A stretch of DNA of 64,000 nt from NCBI GenBank assembly GCA_003142355.1, contig PLMF01000427.1, positions 7,131 to 71,130 of the forward strand. Reading direction: 5' to 3'. The notes under the pieces are model-generated. The model was not told the DNA's origin. It did no database searches and saw only the letters and a list, made by a program, of their open reading frames with translations. This document shows, in pieces, positions 19,701-27,294 of the stretch (position 1 is its first letter; each line of letters starts with the position of its first letter). Source of the stretch: Bryobacterales bacterium (GTDB lineage Bacteria; Acidobacteriota; Terriglobia; Bryobacterales; Bryobacteraceae). The position numbers and the translations under genes were made by a program.

Positions 19701-20882
19701 CAACTGGCTTCCCTCCGCGAGCCGCTGCGGGTGAATCGTGGTGGGCCGGCCGGAAGGACTGCCGGAGAGGGTGCCCAGGGGTCGGCCGAACTGCCAGTTG
19801 AAAATGCGGAGCTGCGGCTTCCCAGAGGCGGCTCCCGTAACCAGGACGCTGCGCGGCGTCAGCGCGCGGTGGATAACGCGGCGGCCGTGAGCGTACTTCA
19901 GCGCTTCGGCGAGCTGGCGGATGAGGTCGAGGCGCTGATCGAGGGTGAGCCGGTGGCCCTCCTGCGCCAGGTAGTGGTCCAGTCGGACTTCGTCGCGCTC
20001 ACGGCGGAAGATGATGGCCGGGCCCAGTTCGTGCTCGCGGAAATCCAGCGCCTTCACGATGCCGGGGTGATCGAGGCCATCCAGGATGAGGTATTCCCGA
20101 TTGGCCGCCTCCTTGATTCGCTCCCGTTCACCAGGTTCGGCGGCTGCAACGTTATAGAGCCGCACGCGGCGGGGCGTCTTGGTGGAAGAGTGTTCGGCGG
20201 CGAAGTCCTGGCACGAGAGCAGCGCGTTCTCCTCGATGAGGTCCGTCAGGACGTAGTCGCCCACCCGCCGTTCCCGCTGCGAATGGCGGATGCCCGCCTG
20301 CTCCAGCGCCTGCACGATGGCCCGCGCCACTGGCTTATCGATAACGGTGCCGGCGAGCGGCGTGATGCCGGGCGATTCGCGCCGCAGAAGAGCGGGGATG
20401 ATGCCCGGCGCCTTATCGAGTGGCAGCCGGGCGCAGACGCGCATGCGCTCGCTCTCCGGCAATTGGATGCTGATGGAGGGGTCGGAGCAGAAGATCAACG
20501 CTTCGACGTAAGGCCGCTTGATCTCCTTGAAGGCCTTTTGGCGCTCCAGCAAGTCGCCCAGCTTACGCGCCTTGCTGTTGGCCAGGATCAGAGGGCTGTC
20601 GATTGTGATCGGGCGCCCTTCCTGCTCCCAAAACCAGGTGTGCCGGTTCCCGGTGATCTTGCCGCCCCGGCTCTTGATCTCTACGAGGAACAAGCCCGCG
20701 CGGGTCACCACCAGCGCGTCGATCTCGTTCACGGACCCATCATCCCCGATGAACTCAAAGTTGGAGTACAGCAGCACCGGATCGGAATCCGGCAGATTCT
20801 CGCGCAGGTATTCCAGCGCCTCCCGCTCGTGGGGGTATTTCGATTCGGCGTAGCGCTTCCAACGGCCAGAGGATAAGGACAT
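16713..20882 (-). CDS. pglW: BREX-2 serine/threonine kinase PglW (NERD plus two kinase-like domains)
   Basis: The product is 1389 aa from the ATG at 20882, chosen because RWKRYAESKYPHEREALEYL resembles the start of PglW proteins; the frame is open to 21050 and the start is not certain. An N-terminal NERD nuclease-related domain (~10-130) is followed by a first kinase-like domain whose catalytic loop reads HRALTPRSV, so it lacks the HRD aspartate. A second kinase domain keeps VLKIA, HRDLKPDN and DFS in place of DFG. An RNA-polymerase alpha-CTD-like helical segment (ISTRAHNALDRL ... FFQLRGLG) and a long C-terminal region follow. It is the first gene of the operon and the putative signalling subunit. 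Confidence 0.9.
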   Translation of the reverse strand: MSLSSGRWKRYAESKYPHEREALEYLRENLPDSDPVLLYSNFEFIGDDGSVNEIDALVVTRAGLFLVEIKSRGGKITGNRHTWFWEQEGRPITIDSPLILANSKARKLGDLLERQKAFKEIKRPYVEALIFCSDPSISIQLPESERMRVCARLPLDKAPGIIPALLRRESPGITPLAGTVIDKPVARAIVQALEQAGIRHSQRERRVGDYVLTDLIEENALLSCQDFAAEHSSTKTPRRVRLYNVAAAEPGERERIKEAANREYLILDGLDHPGIVKALDFREHELGPAIIFRRERDEVRLDHYLAQEGHRLTLDQRLDLIRQLAEALKYAHGRRVIHRALTPRSVLVTGAASGKPQLRIFNWQFGRPLGTLSGSPSGRPTTIHPQRLAEGSQLVYIAPEALLDPRGRGETMDVFSLGAIAYHIFAGKPAADSLPERDQLLRDRQGFVLTGVLDGVAPELEELIHESTRGEVIARTESVVNFLRGLDAYEDKLTRAAEEPTVHPLEAKAGDRLEGGLVVKQRFGGGSSAIALLVEQGGRQLVLKIARRPEYNDRILAEHATLDALRHPRIVAPEKNTLSIQGLAGFLMERAGVETLAQRLTREGRLSLDLLQRFGEDLLEALQFLEEQGVTHRDLKPDNIGIAEYGKNHELRLKLFDFSLSGTPLDQIRAGTPPYLEPFLQLKERGRRWDTAAERFAAAMVLHEMATGALPYWGDRQSAPHLVNAEATIEAELIDAPVREALLDFFRMALRRDPKDRYDNAAYMRAAWHSAFVASAASESSQPDPKALPMAAATAQLSTNLSDLPISTRAHNALDRLDIFTVENLLRQPSSTFFQLRGLGNKTRREVLDLLKLLRARFPESAVPEQAPAPPPEEVPAEGAAARTIDELLRDLLPTARYKPDHAHRQRLLMLLELDDASTGAPSFPTQTEIARRTGKTRALIGQDLTSARERWRRSRSLTEVRNEIAQFLEAEGCIATARELAEYLLAARGAEAADPSLRIRRAAAVVRAVLETERIMDKPRWEESRAHGLYLVATTETLFHFAWRLAETARDVAAADPMPSPARALEMLRATPETPEALSESRLRRLAAAVGGVSLSPRQELYPTGMPAARALKLAQAALAGLDGLTVEDLRRRVRDRYPDAQPLPGRPELDALVLECGLVLSWDTRAERYLAPKPGTSSSSVSLHTRYTPPPHRAAEELSPERQIAREFERALAAAYKTPSYLALFTASKNVRRAEEILRRRFPMGVFNLDSEIIAAMRGCAQRLGADWDVVLRADAAPPESQDWRRLQQLLRQALPAVEEKLRARTSPLLVTYPGLLARYGEMSLLARLSDGRLANSLWVLVAGDQQTGRPTIDGVPVPAASANQAAEIPPAWLTEHSTSDDEGGLR

Positions 20883-21082
20883 CCGGAACAAATCAATTCT
20901 AGCTGTTATTGCAGCAGACGGAGCGTCCCGTTCAGACTCATCGAGGGCTGCCAGCATCCGTGAATCAATCACAACCTCGACCAGGCGACCCCGTGCGCTG
21001 CCTATGGAAATGTTAGAAAACTGGTGCATCCGCCTGCGGCGACGCGACATGAAACATGCAGGATTCCTCCACGATCCAAATT
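20883..21082. other. Upstream region of the BREX operon
   Basis: These 200 bp separate pglW from the lipoprotein gene, both on the minus strand. The pglW frame stays open across most of it. Reading toward pglW there is a TAGAAT box about 20 nt before the ATG but no convincing -35 partner, so no promoter is called. No small gene is seen. Confidence 0.4.
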
Positions 21083-21580
21083 TCAGGGGGATAGAATCAC
21101 GGGGTACCTGTAAAGCTCACGTACCGCGCCATCTCGTGATCGAGCCTGCACCGTCAGTTCGTGCGGCCCAGCGGATTTGCCGCGCAGATCCACCTGAAAA
21201 TCGAAGCCAGGATTTTCGTTGTCGCGATAGCTCGGGTATGCGGTCCGCACATCAGGCCGGTTGACACCGGTCTGGGAAGAAGCCGCGAATTTGCCGTCCA
21301 AGTAAACATCGATCCGAACAATACCGACATTATTAGACAGGGCCCAACCCGAAAATCTCAGCGAAGCCTTTGCGGACGCGCCCGGCTTAGGGGTATCGAC
21401 GTTGCCGACGGGCAGTTCCTCCGATAGGCGGCTACCGCCGCACCCACCCAAGGCTAGCACCAGAACAATACCAGCGGCGAAGAGGCCTTCCCTAAGAAAA
21501 GTGCGGGCGCGCCAATTGTTCATCATGGGACATGGCCTGTCTGCGCGCGTCGCGCGCCCCGTCACAGCCTTGTGTGTCAT
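21083..21580 (-). CDS. Putative lipoprotein with Ig-like fold
   Basis: This 165-aa secreted protein has a hydrophobic segment ending in the lipobox LALGGC, so it is probably a lipid-anchored envelope protein. The mature part (SLRFSGWALSNNVGIVRIDVYLDG ...) resembles Ig-like beta-sandwich domains that contain a conserved YPSYRDNENPGFDF-type segment in acidobacterial proteins. The ATG at 21580 has AGGA 10 nt upstream; ATGs at 21526 and 21523 would give a more standard short signal peptide. It is monocistronic, and its function is unknown. Confidence 0.65.
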   Translation of the reverse strand: MTHKAVTGRATRADRPCPMMNNWRARTFLREGLFAAGIVLVLALGGCGGSRLSEELPVGNVDTPKPGASAKASLRFSGWALSNNVGIVRIDVYLDGKFAASSQTGVNRPDVRTAYPSYRDNENPGFDFQVDLRGKSAGPHELTVQARSRDGAVRELYRYPVILSP

Positions 21581-21764
21581 GCTGAGAGAATCCTGCGCGG
21601 TTGCTTGACAGATAGGAATCTACTATGCTTGGTCTTCGGAGTTTGAGATCCCATCGGTCTGTTTGGCGAGAAGCATCCGTGGGTTGCTCGCTAACGGAAA
21701 AGGCCTACCCGCCATTCTTGGGCTGTGTCGGAATAGGGATCTCCCGGATGGCATACGGCAGCCC

Positions 21765-22358
21765 ATGACACGGGACGACGACGTGGACTGGCCAGGAGAA
21801 CTTGCAGCGATACCGGATGAGGAACTCGCCCAACGCGCAGGGCAAGCCGGGGATACCGAGTGCTTTGCGGAGCTCTTCGCGCGATACCGCATGAAGGTCT
21901 TTTACGCTTGCCGAGGATTCTTCTCCGACAGCCAAGCGGCGGAAGACGCGACTCAAGAAACATTTCTCCGGGCCTACCGGAACATCCGGGGTTTCCACCA
22001 GGGCTATTTCTCCGCTTGGCTCGTGTGCATCGCGAAGAATGTATGCATTGACGAGTGGCGAAAAAGTCGCCCCGAGACCGGCATCGACGGGCTGGAGCTG
22101 GCGAGCCGAGCGGCGCCGAACTCGCTCGATTCGTCATTTGAGAAGCGCCAACTGGTGGAGCGGCTTTGGCGAGAAATCAGGGTCCTTCCCACCGAGCAGC
22201 GCCAGTGCCTGGAGTTGAAAGTCGAGGGCTTCTCTTATGAGGAAACCGCCGCCCGCACCGGCCTGACCGTCAATGCGGTGAAATCCCATCTGCAGAACGG
22301 CCGGCGAATGCTGTGGCGCAGGATGAAAGGCGCGCTTCCGCAGTTTATGGAGGGTTGA
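21765..22358 (+). CDS. ECF-type RNA polymerase sigma factor
   Basis: This 197-aa sigma-70 family protein has region 2 at ~20-95 (ELFARYRMKVFYACRGFF ... AEDATQETFLRAYRNI) and region 4 at ~135-190 (LPTEQRQCLELKVEGFSYEETAARTGLTVNAVKSHL), the two-domain ECF plan. I prefer the ATG at 21765; upstream codons back to a TTG at 21663 are open but less protein-like. The next gene encodes a CxxC-containing, single-pass membrane protein, the usual anti-sigma arrangement, so release of this factor is probably controlled from the envelope. Confidence 0.92.
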   Translation: MTRDDDVDWPGELAAIPDEELAQRAGQAGDTECFAELFARYRMKVFYACRGFFSDSQAAEDATQETFLRAYRNIRGFHQGYFSAWLVCIAKNVCIDEWRKSRPETGIDGLELASRAAPNSLDSSFEKRQLVERLWREIRVLPTEQRQCLELKVEGFSYEETAARTGLTVNAVKSHLQNGRRMLWRRMKGALPQFMEG

Positions 22359-22462
22359 AGACAACGTTCAAAACGGCGCGTGTGGAATTCCCTTCCGTCA
22401 TTCGTTGTATAGGTAGGGCGTAGACTTGATCGGATGCGGGACCACGGAATGCCGGGATTGAA

Positions 22463-23776
22463 ATGAGCGGCTGGAACGAAGACAACTTTCTCGAGGAACT
22501 TCTGCCGCCGCTGCGGCATCGGCTCGCCGCCGGTTTGTGTCCGGAGGCCGAAACATGGTGCGCGGTGGCGGACGACGAGGCCAGCGAAAGTCTGAGAAAC
22601 GCCATCGCCGCGCACACGGCCCGATGCCCGGCGTGCAGGGATCTTCAACAGCGCCTCCAACGGTTTGACGGTCCGGTGCTCCCGGGCCATGAGAACGAAT
22701 GGGAGCAAACAGAAGAGCGGCTGGAGAGTTGGCTGAAGAGCTTTCTGAGGTCCGGCGCAGCGGTTGACCGGGCAGGCCGCCGCGCCCAAGGGTCCCATCC
22801 CGGCCACTGGTGGCAGGGATTGGCAATCCCGCCCTTTGGTTGGCGGATGCGTTGGGTCCTGGTCCCGGCTGCCACCCTCGCCGTGGTGATCGGCTCTTTC
22901 CTGGCCGGACGGCTTTCCGCTCCTCGGTCCCCGCAGTTGACTGCGAGCGCCACGCCCTACACGACGCCGTCCCTGGAGAGAACACCGGATCGCGAACCGC
23001 AACTCCCCGAAGCTGCTCCCCAGACTGAGCCAGACTCAGCGGCGGGAACCGCCATTGCGTCGCGTGCGGCTAGACGGACCAGCCCGCCGGTTGCTTCCCC
23101 CGCCGCGCCAGCGGAGAGTGTCCCGGCCAGTGACGTAGCGGCCCTTGCGCCACCGGCCCCGGGCAACCCCGGGCAGGCGCCGATTTCTCCCCCAGCGCAG
23201 GCAGTGCCAAGCCCAACAGACGAGCGCGCCGTCGAAACTGCGGCGACTTCTGGCCCGGCCCCTTCGGCTACTCCGGCGGGGCGGGGCGTTCTGTCTTCCA
23301 GGCGGGCAACGCCGTCCGGAATTACGTCGACGGTGGTTTCCCGGGGAGTTACACCCGCGCCTGCAGCGAGAGCGGAACGTTCACCGGCAGTTCCTGCTCC
23401 ACAGACAATCAGGCTTGACGCCGGCACTCGCGTGTGGATTACGTTGAAGTCCGTCCATCCGCGGGCGGATGGGGCGTCCGAGTTCCGGGGCGCCGTGCTT
23501 CTGCCGGTCACGCAGTCCGGCGCGGTGTTGATCGGCCGGAACAGTGAAGTTTCGGGGGTTATGAGCGTAAGAAATGGTAAGCGGTCGGTTCAGATATTGG
23601 AGTTTCTGTCGACCGGGGCACATTACAGGCTAAGAGCCGCGAGCGGCGAGGCCAATCTGCGCCTGCTTGGAGCGGGACAGGCGCTGGAGTTCGACGCCGG
23701 GAAAGTGCTGGAGACCTGGATGGCTTCCGCGTCGACATATGAGAAGGTGCCTGGCGAACCGAGGCCGCCCGAGTAA
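22463..23776 (+). CDS. Membrane-anchored anti-sigma-like protein with zinc-finger motif
   Basis: The 437-aa product has an N-terminal HTARCPACRD motif (~52-61), the HxxxCxxC core of zinc-binding anti-sigma domains. One membrane helix follows at ~130-150 (WVLVPAATLAVVIGSFLAG). A long Ala/Pro-rich presumably periplasmic linker leads to a C-terminal FecR-like beta domain (~315-430; IRLDAGTRVWITLKSV ... GEANLRLLGAGQALEFDAG). The order cytoplasmic finger, membrane helix, periplasmic FecR-like sensor fits a partner of the upstream sigma factor, 105 bp away. Confidence 0.8.
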   Translation: MSGWNEDNFLEELLPPLRHRLAAGLCPEAETWCAVADDEASESLRNAIAAHTARCPACRDLQQRLQRFDGPVLPGHENEWEQTEERLESWLKSFLRSGAAVDRAGRRAQGSHPGHWWQGLAIPPFGWRMRWVLVPAATLAVVIGSFLAGRLSAPRSPQLTASATPYTTPSLERTPDREPQLPEAAPQTEPDSAAGTAIASRAARRTSPPVASPAAPAESVPASDVAALAPPAPGNPGQAPISPPAQAVPSPTDERAVETAATSGPAPSATPAGRGVLSSRRATPSGITSTVVSRGVTPAPAARAERSPAVPAPQTIRLDAGTRVWITLKSVHPRADGASEFRGAVLLPVTQSGAVLIGRNSEVSGVMSVRNGKRSVQILEFLSTGAHYRLRAASGEANLRLLGAGQALEFDAGKVLETWMASASTYEKVPGEPRPPE

Positions 23777-23862
23777 GAAATTTGCGCGGGGCGTATGGAA
23801 TTGCTAGCGCGCTTTCGTTCTGTTGATTAGAATCAAGAATACGAATTCAGCTGGAGGCCGCC

Positions 23863-25605
23863 GTGAAATTAAGACAAACCGTTGAGAATATCTTTTGCGC
23901 GGGAGTTATACTCGCCGTCGCTTTAACCGGGACGCCCAGGGAGGCCCGCGGGGCCGACCAGAAGAAGCCGGCCCCGGCTGCCGCACCGGCAAAACCCGCG
24001 CCGGCGCCGGCGCCGGCTAGGGCGGCGCAGCCCGCCCCGGCCAGAACAGCCCAGCCTGCGGGAGGCCGGTCAGCACAGCCCACGACGGTCAGACCCGGAG
24101 CGCCCGGTGTCGCGGGCCGGTCGGCGCAGCCCGCGGTCAGACCCGGAACGCCCGGTGTCGCGGGCCGTTCGGCGCAGCCCGCGGTCAGACCCGGAACGCC
24201 CGGTGTCGCGGGCCGCAGTGTTGGAACTGCTCCGGCTGGCGGCGGTATCCGCGGCGGAGGACCAGCGGGTGGCGGAATCAGCGGCCGTGGTGGCAGTGGC
24301 GCACCGGCGGGCGGCGGAATCTCCGGCCGTGGTACCTCGGGTCCGGTCGGCGGCATCACGGGCAGATTTGGCGCCAGCGGCAGCGCCGCTCGCGGCGGAT
24401 CGGGTCCCACCCGTTACGCGGGCCATCCGGGTGAACAATCGCGGACCCTGCCGGGCGGGCGGACAGAGTTCCGCGGCGCCAATGGCCGGGCAGTCACGAC
24501 CAACGCACGCGGCGAGGTGCACCGGATTGAAGCTCCCCGCGGCTTGGCCGGCGGCAAAATGGTGGTCAATCGCGGACCCCGTGGCGGCAGGGTAGTGGAA
24601 ACCGGTCGTCCTGGCGCTCGCGTGGTCAGCTACGGGGCGCACCGCGGCTTCGTGGAACGTGCCGGGCGGCCGGGCTACATTTCGCGCACGTACGTTGTCG
24701 GCGGGCGGTCCTACGCTCACGTGTATCGCGCATACCAGTACCACGGCATCGCGTACTACGGCTACGTGCCTGCCGTCTACTATGGCCCGCAGTTTTACGC
24801 ATGGGCCGTCAATCCATGGGCCGTGCCGGTGCGTTATGCATGGTTCGGTATGGCGACACCGGCGCCCTGGTTCGGTTTCTACGCGGGTTACTTCACTCCA
24901 TATCCGACCTACGGGTCCCCGGAGTTGTGGTTGACGGACTACCTGATTTCGGAAAACCTGAGACTCTCTTACGAAAGCCAGCTAGCAGGTAACGAAGGTC
25001 AAGCTCCGCCGCCCGAATCCGACGGGCAGCCGGCATCCGCTGCGCTTACCCCGGAGATGAAGGCGCTGATCGCAGACGAAGTCAGGCAGCAACTTGCCGC
25101 GGAAAGGGCCGCTGCTATGCAGCCCGCCTCATCCAGTCCCCAGCAGCCTGCCCCCGGAAGCGAACAACTGCCGCCGGCCCTCAACCAGAGGTTCTTCGTG
25201 GTTTCTTCAAACCTCGACCTGACCACCACCACGGCTCAGGCGTGCTCGCTGACCCCCGGAGACATTATCCAGCGAAAAGGAAAAGATGTGGCGGCCGATG
25301 GCGGCGTCGTGGTGGACGTCGTCAGCAGCAAGCCAGGAGACTGCGCCGCCGACTCCGAGGCGGCAGTCCAGGTCGCAGACCTGCAAGAGATGCACAACCA
25401 GTTCCGGGAGCAGATCGATTCCGGCCTTAAGATGCTGGCCGAGAATCAGGCTAGAGGCCTGCCGAACGGGCCCGCCTCCGGTGCCCGTCCCGTGGCGGAA
25501 GGGACGGCAGACGCGGCCCCGGATGCGGCGGCGCAACTCGCTACGCAGGAAACCGATGCCGCCAACCTTGAGGCCCAGGTGACACAAGGTGGGGGCGGCA
25601 ACTAG
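23863..25605 (+). CDS. Secreted Pro/Ala/Gly-rich and Tyr-rich protein
   Basis: The 580-aa product starts at GTG 23863 with a signal peptide (~1-28). A PAPA-type low-complexity stretch (~30-70), three 16-residue repeats with core VRPGTPGVAGRS (~75-118), a Gly-rich stretch, then a Tyr/Trp-rich region (~285-360; YHGIAYYGYVPAVYYGP) follow, and a soluble helical C-terminus ends the protein. Such proteins are widespread as exported envelope proteins in Acidobacteria; I know no function. The order of disordered N-terminus and aromatic middle suggests a surface or matrix protein. It heads a run of four secreted-protein genes on the same strand. Confidence 0.8.
   Translation: MKLRQTVENIFCAGVILAVALTGTPREARGADQKKPAPAAAPAKPAPAPAPARAAQPAPARTAQPAGGRSAQPTTVRPGAPGVAGRSAQPAVRPGTPGVAGRSAQPAVRPGTPGVAGRSVGTAPAGGGIRGGGPAGGGISGRGGSGAPAGGGISGRGTSGPVGGITGRFGASGSAARGGSGPTRYAGHPGEQSRTLPGGRTEFRGANGRAVTTNARGEVHRIEAPRGLAGGKMVVNRGPRGGRVVETGRPGARVVSYGAHRGFVERAGRPGYISRTYVVGGRSYAHVYRAYQYHGIAYYGYVPAVYYGPQFYAWAVNPWAVPVRYAWFGMATPAPWFGFYAGYFTPYPTYGSPELWLTDYLISENLRLSYESQLAGNEGQAPPPESDGQPASAALTPEMKALIADEVRQQLAAERAAAMQPASSSPQQPAPGSEQLPPALNQRFFVVSSNLDLTTTTAQACSLTPGDIIQRKGKDVAADGGVVVDVVSSKPGDCAADSEAAVQVADLQEMHNQFREQIDSGLKMLAENQARGLPNGPASGARPVAEGTADAAPDAAAQLATQETDAANLEAQVTQGGGGN
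24086..24216 (+). repeat. 48-bp tandem repeat, three copies, inside the Pro/Gly-rich gene
   Basis: Copies begin at 24086, 24134 and 24182 with a period of exactly 48 bp, the last one partial, and differ by only a few bases. Each full copy encodes VRPGTPGVAGRSAQPA, keeping frame. Copy number could vary by slippage or recombination without breaking the frame. Confidence 0.85.
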
Positions 25606-25644
25606 AGACCCCGGTCAGCAAAGCGCGTTTTGGAGATTCTCAAC

Positions 25645-26964
25645 ATGATCAGACCACCGCTATTAGCGGTATTCGTCGCCAGCCTACCTTTCGGTGGACC
25701 GCTGTCGCTCCTCCTCGGCCAAACACCGTTTGCGGGCATCGAGCAGCAACTTCGGTCCCAGTATCGCACCGCGATGGTCGGCAGCGACGGCGTATCGGTT
25801 GTTGGAGCCGGTTCCGTCCTCGTCGTTGCCGAGAACGGAATAAAAGCGAATCCCCCATCGGCCTTCGGTTGCTGGTACAACTCGCACAAGCCGGGCAACG
25901 GTATCAAATACTCGGTGGTCTCCGAGGCACTAACACCCGTCGATCTGAAAGCCCAAATGCGCCTCCTACAGGTCGGGGAAAAAGTCGTCGTCATTCGGCT
26001 GGATGTTAAACCGTCCGAAGTGGATTTCTGCGTGCAGACCTACACTGACAATCCTAACGACCCTCCCTATAGAGCAGGCCTCATGTTTCAGTTCCCGCAG
26101 AAGAACTACGTGCAGGCCGCCAACTTGAAAGCAATCCAGGACTCGATCGCTGAGGTCTTCACCCTCGATACTACCACCCCGACAGAGGGATTGGGACCTG
26201 CGCTTGGCGAGGCGACAACAAGCGAGCCAAAGCCTGTGACGACACGGTTGGAGCAGGTTACAGGCTTATATGTGCTCCGTGAGGCCCCGGATAACCGGCT
26301 CCAGTTGAACGCTGATGGAACATTCCTCTTGGTTCAGCTTGGAAAGAACTACTCAGGCACTTTCACAGTGGATGCCAACAAGTTGATCATTCATCAGACA
26401 GGCGTACGCAAGCCACAGCAGTCCGGCACCATACAAGGCGATACTCTAACTGACCCCAAAAACTCTGTGTGGGTCAAGCAAAAGCCTGCGCCCGCAGCGA
26501 CGGTACCGACAACTGCAATTGTGCCGCTGCGGCTGCCATCTACTTACGTGAGCGTTCAATCCCCGGCGGACCAGCTCCAGTTGAACGCCGACAACACGTT
26601 CTCCCTGCAGGAAGGCGGGCAGAACTATCGCGGCACCTTCACGGCGAATGGCAGTGCCCTGGAGATCACCCTCAGCGACGGCACCAAGAACACTGTCACA
26701 GTCCAAGGCAACACCCTCACTGACGGTAGCGGGCAGACGTGGGTCTTGCGGGAACAGACCTCTCAGGTTGCCTCCGGAGCGGTCGTTTTGCAGAACCAGG
26801 ACATCATCAAAATGGTCAAAGCCGGTCTTGATGAGGCGATTATCGTAGCGAAGATCGGCGGCTCCAAGTGCCAGTTTGACACATCGACTGATGCACTGAT
26901 CCAACTGAAGGGAAGCGGCGTCAGCGCGCCTGTGCTCAAAGCCATGGTTGGAGCCGGGAAGTAG
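25645..26964 (+). CDS. Secreted protein with two lipocalin-like repeat modules and a C-terminal helical module
   Basis: The 439-aa product starts at the ATG 25645, with GGAG 9 nt upstream; a TTG at 25630 is less likely. A signal peptide is followed by a paralogous domain shared with 27295-28350. Two ~55-residue modules follow (core LQLNADNTFSLQEGGQNYRGTF, here split into 20-residue quotable parts: LNADNTFSLQEGG and TDGSGQTWVLRE). The C-terminal ~55 residues (DIIKMVKAGLDEAIIVAKI ... STDALIQLKGSGVS) form a helical module that recurs in acidobacterial secreted proteins. No catalytic motif is visible. Confidence 0.8.
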   Translation: MIRPPLLAVFVASLPFGGPLSLLLGQTPFAGIEQQLRSQYRTAMVGSDGVSVVGAGSVLVVAENGIKANPPSAFGCWYNSHKPGNGIKYSVVSEALTPVDLKAQMRLLQVGEKVVVIRLDVKPSEVDFCVQTYTDNPNDPPYRAGLMFQFPQKNYVQAANLKAIQDSIAEVFTLDTTTPTEGLGPALGEATTSEPKPVTTRLEQVTGLYVLREAPDNRLQLNADGTFLLVQLGKNYSGTFTVDANKLIIHQTGVRKPQQSGTIQGDTLTDPKNSVWVKQKPAPAATVPTTAIVPLRLPSTYVSVQSPADQLQLNADNTFSLQEGGQNYRGTFTANGSALEITLSDGTKNTVTVQGNTLTDGSGQTWVLREQTSQVASGAVVLQNQDIIKMVKAGLDEAIIVAKIGGSKCQFDTSTDALIQLKGSGVSAPVLKAMVGAGK

Positions 26965-26990
26965 TGCGGCATACCGCGAGGGGGCGCTTG

Positions 26991-27200
26991 ATGAATCCCA
27001 CGATAAACAGAGCCAAACCGTTTATGGGAGTAGTTGGCGCGCTGATTTTAGGCGCATGCCTGCCAGGGCTTCAGGGCCAGGCTCCGAACCCGTCTATCGA
27101 GCAGGAACATCGGTCCCGGTACCATTCCACGCGTGTAGGCATCAACGGGGTCATCGTTGGTCAGGCAGGATCTGTGTTGCTGATGCAGGATACTGAATGA
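26991..27200 (+). pseudogene. Truncated remnant of the neighbouring secreted-protein family
   Basis: An ATG at 26991 opens a 69-aa frame with a signal peptide (GVVGALILGACLPGLQGQ) and then SIEQEHRSRYHSTRVGINGVIVGQAGSVLL. This is clearly similar to the N-terminus of the product of 25645-26964 (GIEQQLRSQYRTAMVGSDGVSVVGAGSVLV). The frame stops at once afterwards and no further similarity is evident before the next gene at 27295, so it is best read as a truncated duplicate. A short exported peptide cannot be excluded. Confidence 0.6.
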
Positions 27201-27294
27201 GAGTTGGAGGTCCAAAACGGGAGTTTCGGTTTAAGTGCCGCAATGGCACTTTCGATCATGACCGTAAAGAAGCGAACCCCTTGAGGAGAACAGC

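Noticed and set aside
18171..20876. A 901-codon open frame on the plus strand opposite pglW
   Set aside because: It is antisense to a gene with clear kinase motifs; long shadows are usual in high-GC DNA, and its composition (Gly, Arg, Val, Glu rich, no motifs) is typical of one.
21605..21629. Promoter TTGACA with TATGCT ahead of the sigma factor
   Set aside because: The spacer is only 13 bp, too short for a sigma-70 promoter.
24086..24216. CRISPR array
   Set aside because: The repeats are contiguous, in frame and coding, with no unique spacers; no cas genes are present in the window.
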